Shown here in pieces: positions 16,613 through 25,019 of a stretch of 64,000 nt of DNA (position 1 is its first letter; every line of letters starts with the position of its first letter). The notes below the pieces were generated by a model. The model had not been told where the DNA came from and made no database searches. It saw only the letters and a program-made list of their open reading frames with translations. Source of the stretch: Nannocystis exedens (GTDB lineage Bacteria > Myxococcota_A > Polyangia > Polyangiales > Polyangiaceae); assembly GCA_945861885.1 (NCBI GenBank), contig CAMAVR010000005.1:1-64000 (forward strand), read 5' to 3'. The translations under genes were made by a program, and so were the position numbers.

Positions 16613-18019
16613 ATGCGGCTTGAGAAAACAACGTGCTCGTCGTTCACCGCATTTGCGATTGCGGGAGCGCTCGTATTTATCGGCCTGGCGTGCGGCGAAT
16701 CGTCAGTTGTAAACGGCGTCGGCGACCCTTCACCACCAACGACGCCAGAGTCCCCCGCGAATTCGACGCCCGATTCGGGGGGAAAGACGATTCTGGGAAA
16801 CAACGGTTGCATGTTGACTGCGCCCGCCGTGCCAACCGCGACGAACGTGGTCGCGCTGGTTGTCGACCAAGGGCCCGTCGGCACAAATGAACTGAACCCT
16901 CTCTATGTGACCGTCAAAGTCTGTGCGCCGGGGAGCAGCACCGTGTGCCAAACGATCGACGACGTTCGTGTCGATACCGGCTCGACCGGACTTCGCATCT
17001 TTGCCAGCCAGCTCAATCCGGCGGTCGCCGCGGGGCTAAAACCGGCTCTTGCGAGGGGAGACGCCGGGCCGCCAACGGCTGAATGCGCGCTTTTTGGAAG
17101 CGGAGACATATGGGGCGCGGTCAAGCGCGCAGACGTGCATATGGGGGGGGAAGTGGCCCCCAACATCCCGATTCAAGTGATCGGAGATCCCGATTTCCCG
17201 CTCGCCAATGCGGTTGATGACAATGGCGCTGCCCCGGACTTCACCAGCGAGTGCCTGACCAACGACCAAAAAGATGCCGGACTCAACATCTCGACGCCCA
17301 CGCGTCTTGGGGCCAATGGCCTTCTCGGCGTCAGCTCATTTGTAGCCGGCTGCGACGTATCCTGCGAAGGCAACCGGTGCTCGACGACTTGCGGGAAGAG
17401 TTACTGGGGCTGCGACAAGCATGAATGTCAGGTAGTACAGCTCCCGACCGACATTCTTGTGAATCCAATCGCGTTCTTCGCAAGAGACTCGAACGGCCTC
17501 ATCATCACCTTGCCATCCGTACCCCCAGAGGGGTGCCCGAGGGCGTGGGGGACTCTCACGTTCGGAATCAGTACCGCGGCGAACAACGCGCTCGCGGCCT
17601 CGGCGACGGTGATTCCGCTCGTAGACGGCTACATCAGCACGACGTTTAACAACACGGTTCTGAAGAAGAGCTTTATCGACACCGGCTCCAACGGGAACTA
17701 TTTTCCCGCGCCATCTTCGCTCCTTCCACCATGCCGAGGGAGCGCTGGGTTTTATTGCCCGAAGGCGACAGCAAATCTTAAGGCTGTGATGTCCGCTCTC
17801 ACGGGCCCTCCCTTATCGGTGGATGTGCCGTTCGTCGTCTATCCCGTTGAGAATCTCCTGATGGAGGTATCGGCGACTCCGGGGCTGGCGGGGGGTATGG
17901 TTGACTCGTTTCCGAACTCGTTTGACTGGGGGCTTCCGTTTTTTTTCGGTCGCACCGTCTACGTCGGATTCGACTACGCAAAAATTGGAAATTATACAGG
18001 GCCGCTCACCGCGTTTTAA
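16613..18019 (+). CDS. DUF3443 family lipoprotein, aspartic-protease-like motifs
   Basis: A 468-residue predicted lipoprotein with lipobox cysteine at residue 27 (FIGLAC). After a Pro/Ser-rich linker comes the DUF3443 body, with VTVKVCAPGSSTVCQTIDDV and VDTGSTGLRI. Two Asp-Thr-Gly motifs occur, DTGST at D121 and DTGSN at D356, spaced about 235 residues apart as in two-lobed pepsin-like proteases. I infer a fold relation to aspartic proteases; activity is unproven. Many Cys residues in the middle (CDVSCEGNRCSTTC) suggest disulfides outside the cytoplasm. It follows the DUF2844 gene with 20 bases between them. Confidence 0.85.
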   Translation: MRLEKTTCSSFTAFAIAGALVFIGLACGESSVVNGVGDPSPPTTPESPANSTPDSGGKTILGNNGCMLTAPAVPTATNVVALVVDQGPVGTNELNPLYVTVKVCAPGSSTVCQTIDDVRVDTGSTGLRIFASQLNPAVAAGLKPALARGDAGPPTAECALFGSGDIWGAVKRADVHMGGEVAPNIPIQVIGDPDFPLANAVDDNGAAPDFTSECLTNDQKDAGLNISTPTRLGANGLLGVSSFVAGCDVSCEGNRCSTTCGKSYWGCDKHECQVVQLPTDILVNPIAFFARDSNGLIITLPSVPPEGCPRAWGTLTFGISTAANNALAASATVIPLVDGYISTTFNNTVLKKSFIDTGSNGNYFPAPSSLLPPCRGSAGFYCPKATANLKAVMSALTGPPLSVDVPFVVYPVENLLMEVSATPGLAGGMVDSFPNSFDWGLPFFFGRTVYVGFDYAKIGNYTGPLTAF

Positions 18020-18036
18020 ACAGTGCGAACGCGGAG

Positions 18037-18684
18037 CTACGGGATCCCCACGAACCGAACGCCGACGCCCGGGTGACCGTAGCGCTTGCCGAGATGCAAA
18101 AGCAGCGGCGTGAGAGCTTCAAGGGCGATGGCGTTGCGTAGCGGGCCGCCATCAAGCGGACGCAACCCTAAGTCGCCGACGAGTGTCATTGCGACTGCTT
18201 TTGCCCGTTCGGAATCGGCGCAGACAAGTGCGTCTGACTCGAACGCATGGCCTGGATCTGCAAGATGCGTCGCGCTGACGTGATGAAGCGTCGCCGCAAT
18301 TGGGGCATTTTTGCCAAGAATGTCGGCCATTTCGAGCGCGGCGGAGTGACCTGGCGGGATGTTCACTTCGGTCACGCGGGGCGGACGAAGCGGGACTGTG
18401 ATGTCGATAATGACTGCATCGCCAAGTTGCGATTTGAGGGCGCGCACTGTCTCTCCGTGCGCCGAATAAGGGATACTCAAGACGACGACCTCGGCGCTTT
18501 CAATCGCCCATGCGTTTGAGCCGCCATCGATTTTGAGAGGATCGGTCTCCGTAAGATTTTTCGCGCACTGGCGTGCTTTTTCGTCGTCGCGCGAACCGAT
18601 TCGCACTTCGTGCCCGGCCGCCGCCCAACGCCGCGCGAGCCCTCGCCCTTCTTTTCCCGTTCCGCCGACAATGGCGATTCGCAT
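18037..18684 (-). CDS. npdG: NADPH:F420 oxidoreductase
   Basis: A 215-residue enzyme that moves hydride between NADPH and coenzyme F420. It begins MRIAIVGGTGKEGRGLARRW with the GGTGKEG dinucleotide motif, then RIGSRD, which reads the NADP phosphate, as in archaeal and actinobacterial Fno/NpdG. Other family segments are VVVLSIPYSAHGET, DITVPL and the C-terminal GGPLRNAIALEALTPLLL. The ATG at 18684 is picked because GGAGG lies six bases upstream and the Rossmann fold starts at once; a longer frame to 18750 adds residues without similarity. It is divergent from cofE with 65 bases between the starts. Confidence 0.9.
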   Translation of the reverse strand: MRIAIVGGTGKEGRGLARRWAAAGHEVRIGSRDDEKARQCAKNLTETDPLKIDGGSNAWAIESAEVVVLSIPYSAHGETVRALKSQLGDAVIIDITVPLRPPRVTEVNIPPGHSAALEMADILGKNAPIAATLHHVSATHLADPGHAFESDALVCADSERAKAVAMTLVGDLGLRPLDGGPLRNAIALEALTPLLLHLGKRYGHPGVGVRFVGIP

Positions 18685-18749
18685 CGCTACCTCCAAGTGA
18701 AGGCGGGAGGATGACATGAATGCTCGCGCATGTTTAGTTGCATCGCGCA

Positions 18750-19577
18750 ATGAACGAATCGAACCGTCCGCAAAGTTCTATTTCATGCGGCGATGTTATG
18801 ACGGCCTTTGCGATCGCCGGGGTGCCGATCGCGTCGCCCGGCGATGACCTGAGCGCGCTTATTTTGAAAGCGATTCGCGAGAGTGATCGCCCACTTCGCG
18901 ACCACGACATCGTCGTTGTCACGTCGAAAGTCGTGTCGCGCTCCGAAGGGCGATTTGTCGATTTGGCCGATGTTGTCCCGTCGGAACGGGCGATTCAGGT
19001 GGCGCGCGAGGCGGGTGCCGATGCCCGTTTTGTCGAGTTGGTGTTGCGCGAGAGTGTGGAAATTTCGCGTATTGCGCAAGGGGCGATCATTGCGCGGCAT
19101 CGGTGCGGTTTTGTGGTTGCCAATGCTGGTATCGATCGAAGCAACGTGGGTCGCTCCACCGAGGTTAGTGCAACATCAGAGCTCGTCTTGCTTCTGCCAG
19201 AAGATTCAGATGCTTCGGCTCGGGCGATTCGCGCGGGTCTTATGGCTGGAACCGGGCGGAATATTGCTGTTGTGATCAGCGACTCGTTTGGGCGGCCTTT
19301 TCGCATGGGGACGGTCGGTGTTGCCATTGGTGTCGCCGGTCTGCCGCCACTTTGGGACCGTCGTGGCGACGTCGATCTATTTGGACGCTCGCTGCAGCAC
19401 ACGGTCACGGCCCTTGCCGATCAAGTGGCGGCAACGGCCGATCTTCTCGCCGGCCAGGCTGACGAGGCGCGACCGGTCATCGTCGTGCGCGGCATTCAAT
19501 TCCGAGCCGGTGAAAGCGGCGGTGCGCGCGATCTGGTGCGACCGGCTTCTCAAGATCTCTATGCGCGAGCTACATGA
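18750..19577 (+). CDS. cofE: Coenzyme F420-0:L-glutamate ligase CofE
   Basis: A 275-residue GTP-dependent ligase that adds glutamates to F420-0. Family segments include [65 protein letters not shown] and [20 protein letters not shown]. Only the CofE domain is present; the C-terminal nitroreductase-like domain of mycobacterial FbiB is missing, which bears on which phospho-compound the pathway uses. The ATG at 18750 has no clear Shine-Dalgarno; a TTG at 18738 is a possible alternative. The stop overlaps the start of cofD as ATGA, so cofE-cofD-cofC form one coupled operon. Confidence 0.93.
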   Translation: MNESNRPQSSISCGDVMTAFAIAGVPIASPGDDLSALILKAIRESDRPLRDHDIVVVTSKVVSRSEGRFVDLADVVPSERAIQVAREAGADARFVELVLRESVEISRIAQGAIIARHRCGFVVANAGIDRSNVGRSTEVSATSELVLLLPEDSDASARAIRAGLMAGTGRNIAVVISDSFGRPFRMGTVGVAIGVAGLPPLWDRRGDVDLFGRSLQHTVTALADQVAATADLLAGQADEARPVIVVRGIQFRAGESGGARDLVRPASQDLYARAT

Positions 19578-20554
19578 TGGAAAATGCTCATTTTAGGCAT
19601 AAAAAAGGCCAAAAAAGCCAAATGCGATCGGTCGTCGTTCTTTCGGGCGGCGTCGGAGGGGCGCGCCTTGCTTATGGTCTTGCAGCGCAGTTGCCGCCGG
19701 AGTCTCTGACGATTGTCGTGAACACCGGCGACGATTTTATTCATTGGGGCCTTCACGTTTCGCCCGACGTCGACACGATGATGTACACGCTCGCCGGGCT
19801 ATCGGATGAAGCGCAAGGGTGGGGGCTCCAAGGCGAAACATTTTCGTCGCTTGCGATGGTCGGTCGGTACGGCGGCGATACGTGGTTTCGTCTCGGCGAC
19901 CGCGATCTTGCTACGCATTTGATGCGGAGCGAAGCGCTCGCCAAAGGCGATTCGCTGACACGCGTGACGGGGCGATTGTGCGACGCGCTCGGCGTCAAAG
20001 CGCGCGTGCTGCCGATGAGCGATGACGTGCTGTCGACGATGATCGACACGAAAGGGCGGGGGACACTCTCGTTTCAAGATTGGTTTGTTCGCTACAGGGC
20101 TGATTTGCCGGTCGAACGCGTCTGGTTCAAAGGCGATGCGCGGCCGACGATGCAGGTCATTCACGCCCTAAAAAACGCCGATTTGGTCATCATCGCTCCG
20201 TCTAATCCGTACGTATCGATCGATCCGATTCTGTCGCTCTCAGGCGTTCAGAGCGTGATGCGTGAAATCGATGCGCCGGTCGTCGCCGTGAGTCCGATTG
20301 TCGACGGGCGCGCGATCAAAGGGCCGCTAGCGGCGATGATTCGCGACATCGCCAAAACCGACGCGTCGGCGCAAGCGATCGCCCTACACTACGGCCCGCT
20401 GATTCGTGCGATGGTGATCGAGCGGGGCGATGAAGTACGTGCTGCCGATCAAAACGAGCTTGCGGTACTAGCGACGTCGACGGTGATGAAACGTCTCGAC
20501 GATCGCATAGCGCTCGCAGGGCGCGTTCTAGCATTCGCGGAGAGCTTGAAGTGA
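19574..20554 (+). CDS. cofD: 2-phospho-L-lactate transferase CofD
   Basis: A 326-residue enzyme that joins the activated phospholactyl (or phosphoenolpyruvyl) group to FO, giving F420-0 or its dehydro form. Diagnostic parts are [17 protein letters not shown] for nucleotide binding, [20 protein letters not shown] and [19 protein letters not shown], followed by GDRDLATHL and the [11 protein letters not shown] region. The ATG at 19574 overlaps the cofE stop; a second possible start is the ATG at 19622, just before [10 protein letters not shown]. The first 16 residues are basic and not conserved, so the shorter form is credible. It overlaps cofC by four bases. Confidence 0.95.
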   Translation: MMENAHFRHKKGQKSQMRSVVVLSGGVGGARLAYGLAAQLPPESLTIVVNTGDDFIHWGLHVSPDVDTMMYTLAGLSDEAQGWGLQGETFSSLAMVGRYGGDTWFRLGDRDLATHLMRSEALAKGDSLTRVTGRLCDALGVKARVLPMSDDVLSTMIDTKGRGTLSFQDWFVRYRADLPVERVWFKGDARPTMQVIHALKNADLVIIAPSNPYVSIDPILSLSGVQSVMREIDAPVVAVSPIVDGRAIKGPLAAMIRDIAKTDASAQAIALHYGPLIRAMVIERGDEVRAADQNELAVLATSTVMKRLDDRIALAGRVLAFAESLK

Positions 20555-21222
20555 GCTCGCGCAAACCGTGCATTGTGCTTCTAGCGAAGCGATTTGCGCG
20601 GGCAAAATCGCGCTTAAGCGAGGTGCTCGCCGATGACGATCGCCAGCGCTTGGCGCGAACGATGTTTGAATGTTCTTTCGCGGCGGTTCGCCTCGCCGCC
20701 GATGTTTCAAGCTCGATTGTGGTCGCGACCGATTGCGATGAAATCGCGGCGCTTGCGACCCACGGCGGCGCTTCGGTATTTCGCGACCGGGATGTTGGGC
20801 CGCTGGGGCGAGTGGTCGATCGCGCGCTCGGAGAAATTGCCCGCCAAGGCGAATCGAGCGCACTGGTGCTCGTGAGCGATCTGCCGCGATTGACCGGCGA
20901 GTCGGTCATCGATTGCGCAAATGCTCTCCGCGAAAGCGATTGCGTGATCGCTCCAGACCGACATCGCTTGGGGACGAACGCGTTCGGACTGCTACTCCCG
21001 GCCGAGCCGACATGTTTCGGTCGCTCCGACAGTTTTGACGCGCATGTTCGCCAAGCGCAAAGCGCGGGGCTACGCGTCGCAATTTTCGATCGCCCGGAAT
21101 TTGCGCTCGACATCGACTCGCCCGACGACCTCGCAATCTACGAAAAAATTAGCTCAAAAGTGCGCCCGCTGGGGCTGGGTCTTCGTCGGGGCGCGGCTGA
21201 TTTTCGCCGAGGGCTTTGTTGA
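20551..21222 (+). CDS. cofC: 2-phospho-L-lactate (or related) guanylyltransferase CofC
   Basis: A 223-residue MobA-like nucleotidyltransferase that uses GTP to activate a three-carbon phospho-acid for F420 synthesis. It shows [19 protein letters not shown] at the start, [27 protein letters not shown] and [17 protein letters not shown], all as in CofC/FbiD. The start is GTG within GTGA, overlapping the cofD stop. The last 25 residues run antisense into the 3' end of the POT transporter gene, overlapping it by 74 bases. Whether it uses 2-phospholactate, phosphoenolpyruvate or 3-phosphoglycerate cannot be read from sequence by eye. Confidence 0.9.
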   Translation: MSSRKPCIVLLAKRFARAKSRLSEVLADDDRQRLARTMFECSFAAVRLAADVSSSIVVATDCDEIAALATHGGASVFRDRDVGPLGRVVDRALGEIARQGESSALVLVSDLPRLTGESVIDCANALRESDCVIAPDRHRLGTNAFGLLLPAEPTCFGRSDSFDAHVRQAQSAGLRVAIFDRPEFALDIDSPDDLAIYEKISSKVRPLGLGLRRGAADFRRGLC

Positions 21223-22504
21223 GCGGCCGAATCACCGCCCACATGGCGACGGCCGATATGGCGCTCAGCACCGTCAGCATCAAAAAGAAGTTTTCTTTCG
21301 ACATCTTCTCCCAAAAGATCCCCAAAAATCCGCACATGTAGTTTCCGAAGAAGCTCGACAAAAACCAGAAGCCCATGAGCATCGAAACCATCCGCACGGG
21401 GGCCACTTTTGTAACAAGCGATAGCCCTACCGGCGACAAATAGAGCTCACCCATGGTGACGAGCGCCGTCGACCCGACGAGCCACCAGATGCTCGCGAGC
21501 GACGAACGATTCGCGTGCGCGGCGACGATCAGAAGAGCAAACGAAAGCGCTAAAAGAACGCAGCCGATCGCCATTTTGGCGACGCTGAGCGGCTCGCGCC
21601 CATTTCGCGCCTGGCGCGCCCAGTACATATTAAGAAACGGCGTAAACAAAAAAATCATCGCCGGGTTGAACGATTGATACCAAGTTGCCGGCATCTCCCA
21701 ATCGCTAAATGGGCGCAAAATATGCCGATCGGTGTCGCTGTCGGCCCAAAGCGCCAGCGTGTTCCCCTGCTGCTCGTAGACGCCCCAGAACACAATGTTG
21801 AGCGCGCACAAAATCACGAGCGCCCAGATCACCTGCTTTTCGCGCTTCGTCGTGACCGTTTTCTTTGGCGCCGCACCGGCCGCAACATTCATCACGTTGT
21901 CGGGGGCCAGATGCTTCGACCCAGCAATATAGACAATCAGCGCCACGATCATCCCGACGCCGGCGAGAATGAAGCCGTAATGCCAGCCATACAGCTCGCC
22001 CAATGTGCCGCATAAAAGCGGAGAGAGTGTCGCTCCGACATTGATGCCGACATAAAATATCCCAAACGCGCGATCGCGACGCGGGTCGCCGTCGGGATAG
22101 AGGCTCCCCACTTGCGTCGAAATATTTGGCTTAAAAGCGCCGTTGCCGAGAATAATAAACCCCATCGCGGGGTAAAAGAGCGCCTCCGACGCCATCAAAA
22201 ACTGGCCGATCGCCATGAGCACGCCGCCGATGATCACCGTCTTCCGCTGGCCCCATTTGCGATCGGCGAGAATGCCGCCGAAAAACGGCGTCAAGTAGAC
22301 AAGCCCGGTGTACAGCCCGTAAATTTGTGACGACTTTTCTTGCGAAAAAGCGAGCTGTTTTGTCATGTAATAGACGAGCAGCGCGCGCATCCCGTAAAAA
22401 GAAAAGCGCTCCCACATCTCTGTCATCGCGAGGACATAAAGCCCTTTTGGGTGGCCGGAGGTTCGAGGTGTGGCGGCAGCAGGCTGGCTAAGAGTAGCGG
22501 TCAT
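21149..22504 (-). CDS. POT/PTR family proton-coupled peptide transporter
   Basis: A 451-residue inner-membrane transporter of the major facilitator superfamily. The POT signature is clear: EMWERFSFYGMRALLVYY in helix 1 (ExxER proton-coupling motif), GGILADRKWGQRKTVIIGG after helix 2, and GNGAFKPNISTQVG with the PTR2 FKPN motif. It normally imports di- and tripeptides with protons. Its ATG overlaps the cofH stop codon as ATGA, which means translation coupling with an F420 gene; a link with F420 or with FO precursors is only inferred. The 3' end overlaps cofC in convergent orientation. Confidence 0.9.
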   Translation of the reverse strand: MTATLSQPAAATPRTSGHPKGLYVLAMTEMWERFSFYGMRALLVYYMTKQLAFSQEKSSQIYGLYTGLVYLTPFFGGILADRKWGQRKTVIIGGVLMAIGQFLMASEALFYPAMGFIILGNGAFKPNISTQVGSLYPDGDPRRDRAFGIFYVGINVGATLSPLLCGTLGELYGWHYGFILAGVGMIVALIVYIAGSKHLAPDNVMNVAAGAAPKKTVTTKREKQVIWALVILCALNIVFWGVYEQQGNTLALWADSDTDRHILRPFSDWEMPATWYQSFNPAMIFLFTPFLNMYWARQARNGREPLSVAKMAIGCVLLALSFALLIVAAHANRSSLASIWWLVGSTALVTMGELYLSPVGLSLVTKVAPVRMVSMLMGFWFLSSFFGNYMCGFLGIFWEKMSKENFFLMLTVLSAISAVAMWAVIRPLNKALGENQPRPDEDPAPAGALLS

Positions 22505-23787
22505 GAAATAACGCGAAGTTTTTTCGGTTTTTGGAAACGGTAGCGTTCGTCGTGAATCAACCGCGAGTAGCTACCGAACGTCTCATCGGGGTTTTGCAGT
22601 GTATCTAACGGGCCTTCGTCGTCGACCTCGTTTTTATCGGTAAATACTTTGCGAATGGCATAGAGCGTTGTGCGCTCGACCGGCGTTCGCCCGCAGTCGC
22701 GAATCGCTGCGCGCAGCTCTTTTGGCGTCATGAGCTGCCCGTGCGAGGCACCGGCAGACGTGGAGATGCTCTCGTTCATGAGCGTGCCTCCAAGGTCGTT
22801 CGCGCCGCACGATAGGAGCCACTGACCGAAGCGAGCGCCTTCTTTTACCCATGAAACTTGAATATTTGGAATCGTTCGCCCGAGCATGAGGCGCGCTATG
22901 GCAAAGAGGCGGACCACGTCGTTTCCTGATGGGCCAGGCTTTAAATCGGGGAGCGAATGCTTGATGTTTAGCGGCGCTTCGTGGTGCACGAACGATAGCG
23001 GTACAAACTCGGTGATGCCGCCCGTTTCGAGCTGAATTGAGCGCAATAGTGCGAGGTGCTCGGCGCGGTCGCGGGCGCTTTCGATATGGCCAAACATCAT
23101 TGTCGACGTAGTGCGTATCCCGAGTCGATGCGCTGTGGTGATCACATCGACCCATTCGGCTGTTGAAATCCTCCCGTGGCCGAGGCGGGCTCGAACGGTG
23201 TCGTCTAAAATTTCCGCCGATGTCCCCGGCACGGAACCGAGCCCGGAGTCGCGTAGCTCGGCCAAGTAGTCGGCAATCGTCATCCGCGACAAATGCGCGC
23301 CATATTTGATTTCTTCGGGCGAAAACGCGTGAATATGAATTTCTGGGAGCGCTGATTTGATCGCGCGGCAAAGCTTGCTGTACTCGCGGCCGGTCATTGA
23401 TGGGGCGAGGCCGGCTTGCAAACAGACTTCGGTTGCGCCGAGTGCGTGCGCTTCGACTGCGCGCCGCACGATTTCATCTTCGTTTAAAAAATAGGCCTCT
23501 TCGGACCGCTGCGTTCTCGAAAAGGCGCAAAAATGACACGCTTTTGTACAGACGTTTGTAAAATTGATATTGCGATTGACTACGTACGTTACTGCGTCAC
23601 CAACCTGATTGGCGCGCAGTTCATCGGCCACGACGGCGAGCGCATGAAGCTCAGCGCCGACGACCGACGAGAGCGCGAGGGCGTCGCTAGCAGAAATATC
23701 TTGGTCGGCGGCGCGCTCTAAAATCATGCGAATACGCCGAGAAATACCGGCCGAAAACGCGCTCTCGAGTCGCTCTGCGCTACGCAT
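22501..23787 (-). CDS. cofH: FO synthase subunit 2, CofH radical SAM
   Basis: A 428-residue radical SAM enzyme that joins L-tyrosine-derived 4-hydroxyphenyl to the diaminouracil, the first step in making the deazaflavin FO. The 4Fe-4S cluster motif is CTKACHFC with C80, C84 and C87, preceded by NRNINFTNV. Further family features are ATEVCLQAGLAPSMTG, IHAFSPEEI, LGSVPGTSAEIL and TTSTMMFGHIE. The C-terminal SWVKEG, CGANDLGGTLMNESIS region matches CofH. The start overlaps the end of cofG by eight bases, so cofG-cofH-POT is one operon. The FO synthase is thus split in two proteins, not fused as FbiC. Confidence 0.95.
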   Translation of the reverse strand: MRSAERLESAFSAGISRRIRMILERAADQDISASDALALSSVVGAELHALAVVADELRANQVGDAVTYVVNRNINFTNVCTKACHFCAFSRTQRSEEAYFLNEDEIVRRAVEAHALGATEVCLQAGLAPSMTGREYSKLCRAIKSALPEIHIHAFSPEEIKYGAHLSRMTIADYLAELRDSGLGSVPGTSAEILDDTVRARLGHGRISTAEWVDVITTAHRLGIRTTSTMMFGHIESARDRAEHLALLRSIQLETGGITEFVPLSFVHHEAPLNIKHSLPDLKPGPSGNDVVRLFAIARLMLGRTIPNIQVSWVKEGARFGQWLLSCGANDLGGTLMNESISTSAGASHGQLMTPKELRAAIRDCGRTPVERTTLYAIRKVFTDKNEVDDEGPLDTLQNPDETFGSYSRLIHDERYRFQKPKKLRVIS

Positions 23788-24895
23788 GGACGCTTGTTAC
23801 CGAAGTTGCCGGTGGTTGAAAACGAAAATGCGGTTCGGCCGCCAAGCGCTCTTCGGCGCGCGCGAGTGCGGGCGACAGCGCCGGGTCGACGAATCGCCGG
23901 TCGCTCGCGTATGTTTTATAAATTGGCAGTCGCGGCGAAAGTGCAAAACCGCTCTCTGCGCATTCGGCGGCGAGCTGCGTTAGCTGAGGCCATGGGTAGG
24001 CCGGATTGATGTAATCGGGCGTCACGGGCGAAACCCCTCCAAAATCGTTGAGGCCCGCCTGAATCAGCAGGCGTGTGCCGTTCGGGCTCAAATTGGGCGG
24101 CGCTTGAATGCTCACGTCGGTGGGCAATACAAGTCGCGCGATCGCGATCGTGCGCGCGAGGTCGAGAAGGCTAGGCTCTTCTGCCGCGTGCATTGGTATC
24201 GCCGGCCGAACGCGAAAATTTTGAATAATGACCTCTTGAATGTGGCCAAATTGCGCGTGCAAATCGCGTATCGCGATGAGCGTGTCGATACGCTCGCGCT
24301 CCGTCTCCCCGATGCCTATCAGGAGCCCTGTTGTAAAAGGGATCGAGAGCTCTCCCGCGATGCGCAGCATCTCGAGGCGAAGTGAAGGCGCTTTGTCGGG
24401 GGCTAAAAAGTGCGGCATCCCGCGCGCCATCATCCGCTCGCTTGTATTTTCGAGCATCAGCCCAAGGCTTGCGTTCACCGCTTTGAGGCGAATCATGTCG
24501 TCGCGCGTCAGCAGCCCGGCATTGGTGTGGGGTAGCAGGCCGTGCTCAATGGCGGATCGACCTGCCGCAACGAGCCACGAGACGGTGCTGTCGTGGCCGC
24601 GCGACGCGAGCAGCTCGCTGTATGTTGTGAAGCTTCGTTCGGGCTTGTCGCCGATACAAAAGAGCGCTTCGACACACCCGTGCGCTCGCCCTTCTTGGAG
24701 CGACGCGCCAATTTCATTGTCGCTCATTGTCCACTCGCCTTTTTGCCCGGGTGAGCGGCGAAACGAGCAGTATGAGCAGCGGTTCGGGCAGAGATTGGTG
24801 ATCGGCAAAAAGATCTTCGGAGAGAAGGTCAGCGTTCGCCCCCAGTGCCGATCGCGCAGCGCTGCAGCTCGATGAAATAGATCGGTCTCTGTCAA
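23780..24895 (-). CDS. cofG: FO synthase subunit 1, CofG radical SAM
   Basis: A 371-residue radical SAM enzyme that completes FO by ring closure. The cluster motif CPNRCSYC has C36, C40 and C43 after SPKIFLPITNL. Other CofG landmarks are EALFCIGDKPE, HTNAGLL, GLMLENTSERM, PFTTGLLIGIGET, NFRVRPAIPMH and the PVTPDYINP segment. The predicted start is TTG at 24895. The upstream CCTGC/GCAGG hairpin (24903-24916, loop of four) contains the GCAGG that would pair with the ribosome, so access to this start may be controlled, which is inference. It is the first gene of cofG-cofH-POT. Confidence 0.94.
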   Translation of the reverse strand: MTETDLFHRAAALRDRHWGRTLTFSPKIFLPITNLCPNRCSYCSFRRSPGQKGEWTMSDNEIGASLQEGRAHGCVEALFCIGDKPERSFTTYSELLASRGHDSTVSWLVAAGRSAIEHGLLPHTNAGLLTRDDMIRLKAVNASLGLMLENTSERMMARGMPHFLAPDKAPSLRLEMLRIAGELSIPFTTGLLIGIGETERERIDTLIAIRDLHAQFGHIQEVIIQNFRVRPAIPMHAAEEPSLLDLARTIAIARLVLPTDVSIQAPPNLSPNGTRLLIQAGLNDFGGVSPVTPDYINPAYPWPQLTQLAAECAESGFALSPRLPIYKTYASDRRFVDPALSPALARAEERLAAEPHFRFQPPATSVTSVHA

Positions 24896-24969
24896 AACGT
24901 GACCTGCTTGTGCAGGCGTGGCACCACGCGCACGCCTCGGGCACTCTCTTACCAGAAACGGCGTGTATA

Positions 24970-24998
24970 CAACGGCGGGGGTCGAGCCCCCGCCCTAC
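24970..24998. repeat. Dispersed GC-rich palindrome, copy 2
   Basis: GGCGGGGG (24974-24981) and CCCCCGCC (24987-24994) form an 8-bp stem with loop TCGAG and a trailing CTAC. Read on the minus strand it matches 25 of 29 bases of the element at 11076-11104. It lies in the 124 bases between the cofG start and the MATE gene stop. Confidence 0.65.
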
Positions 24999-25019
24999 AA
25001 AAAAGCCGGCATGATCGCT

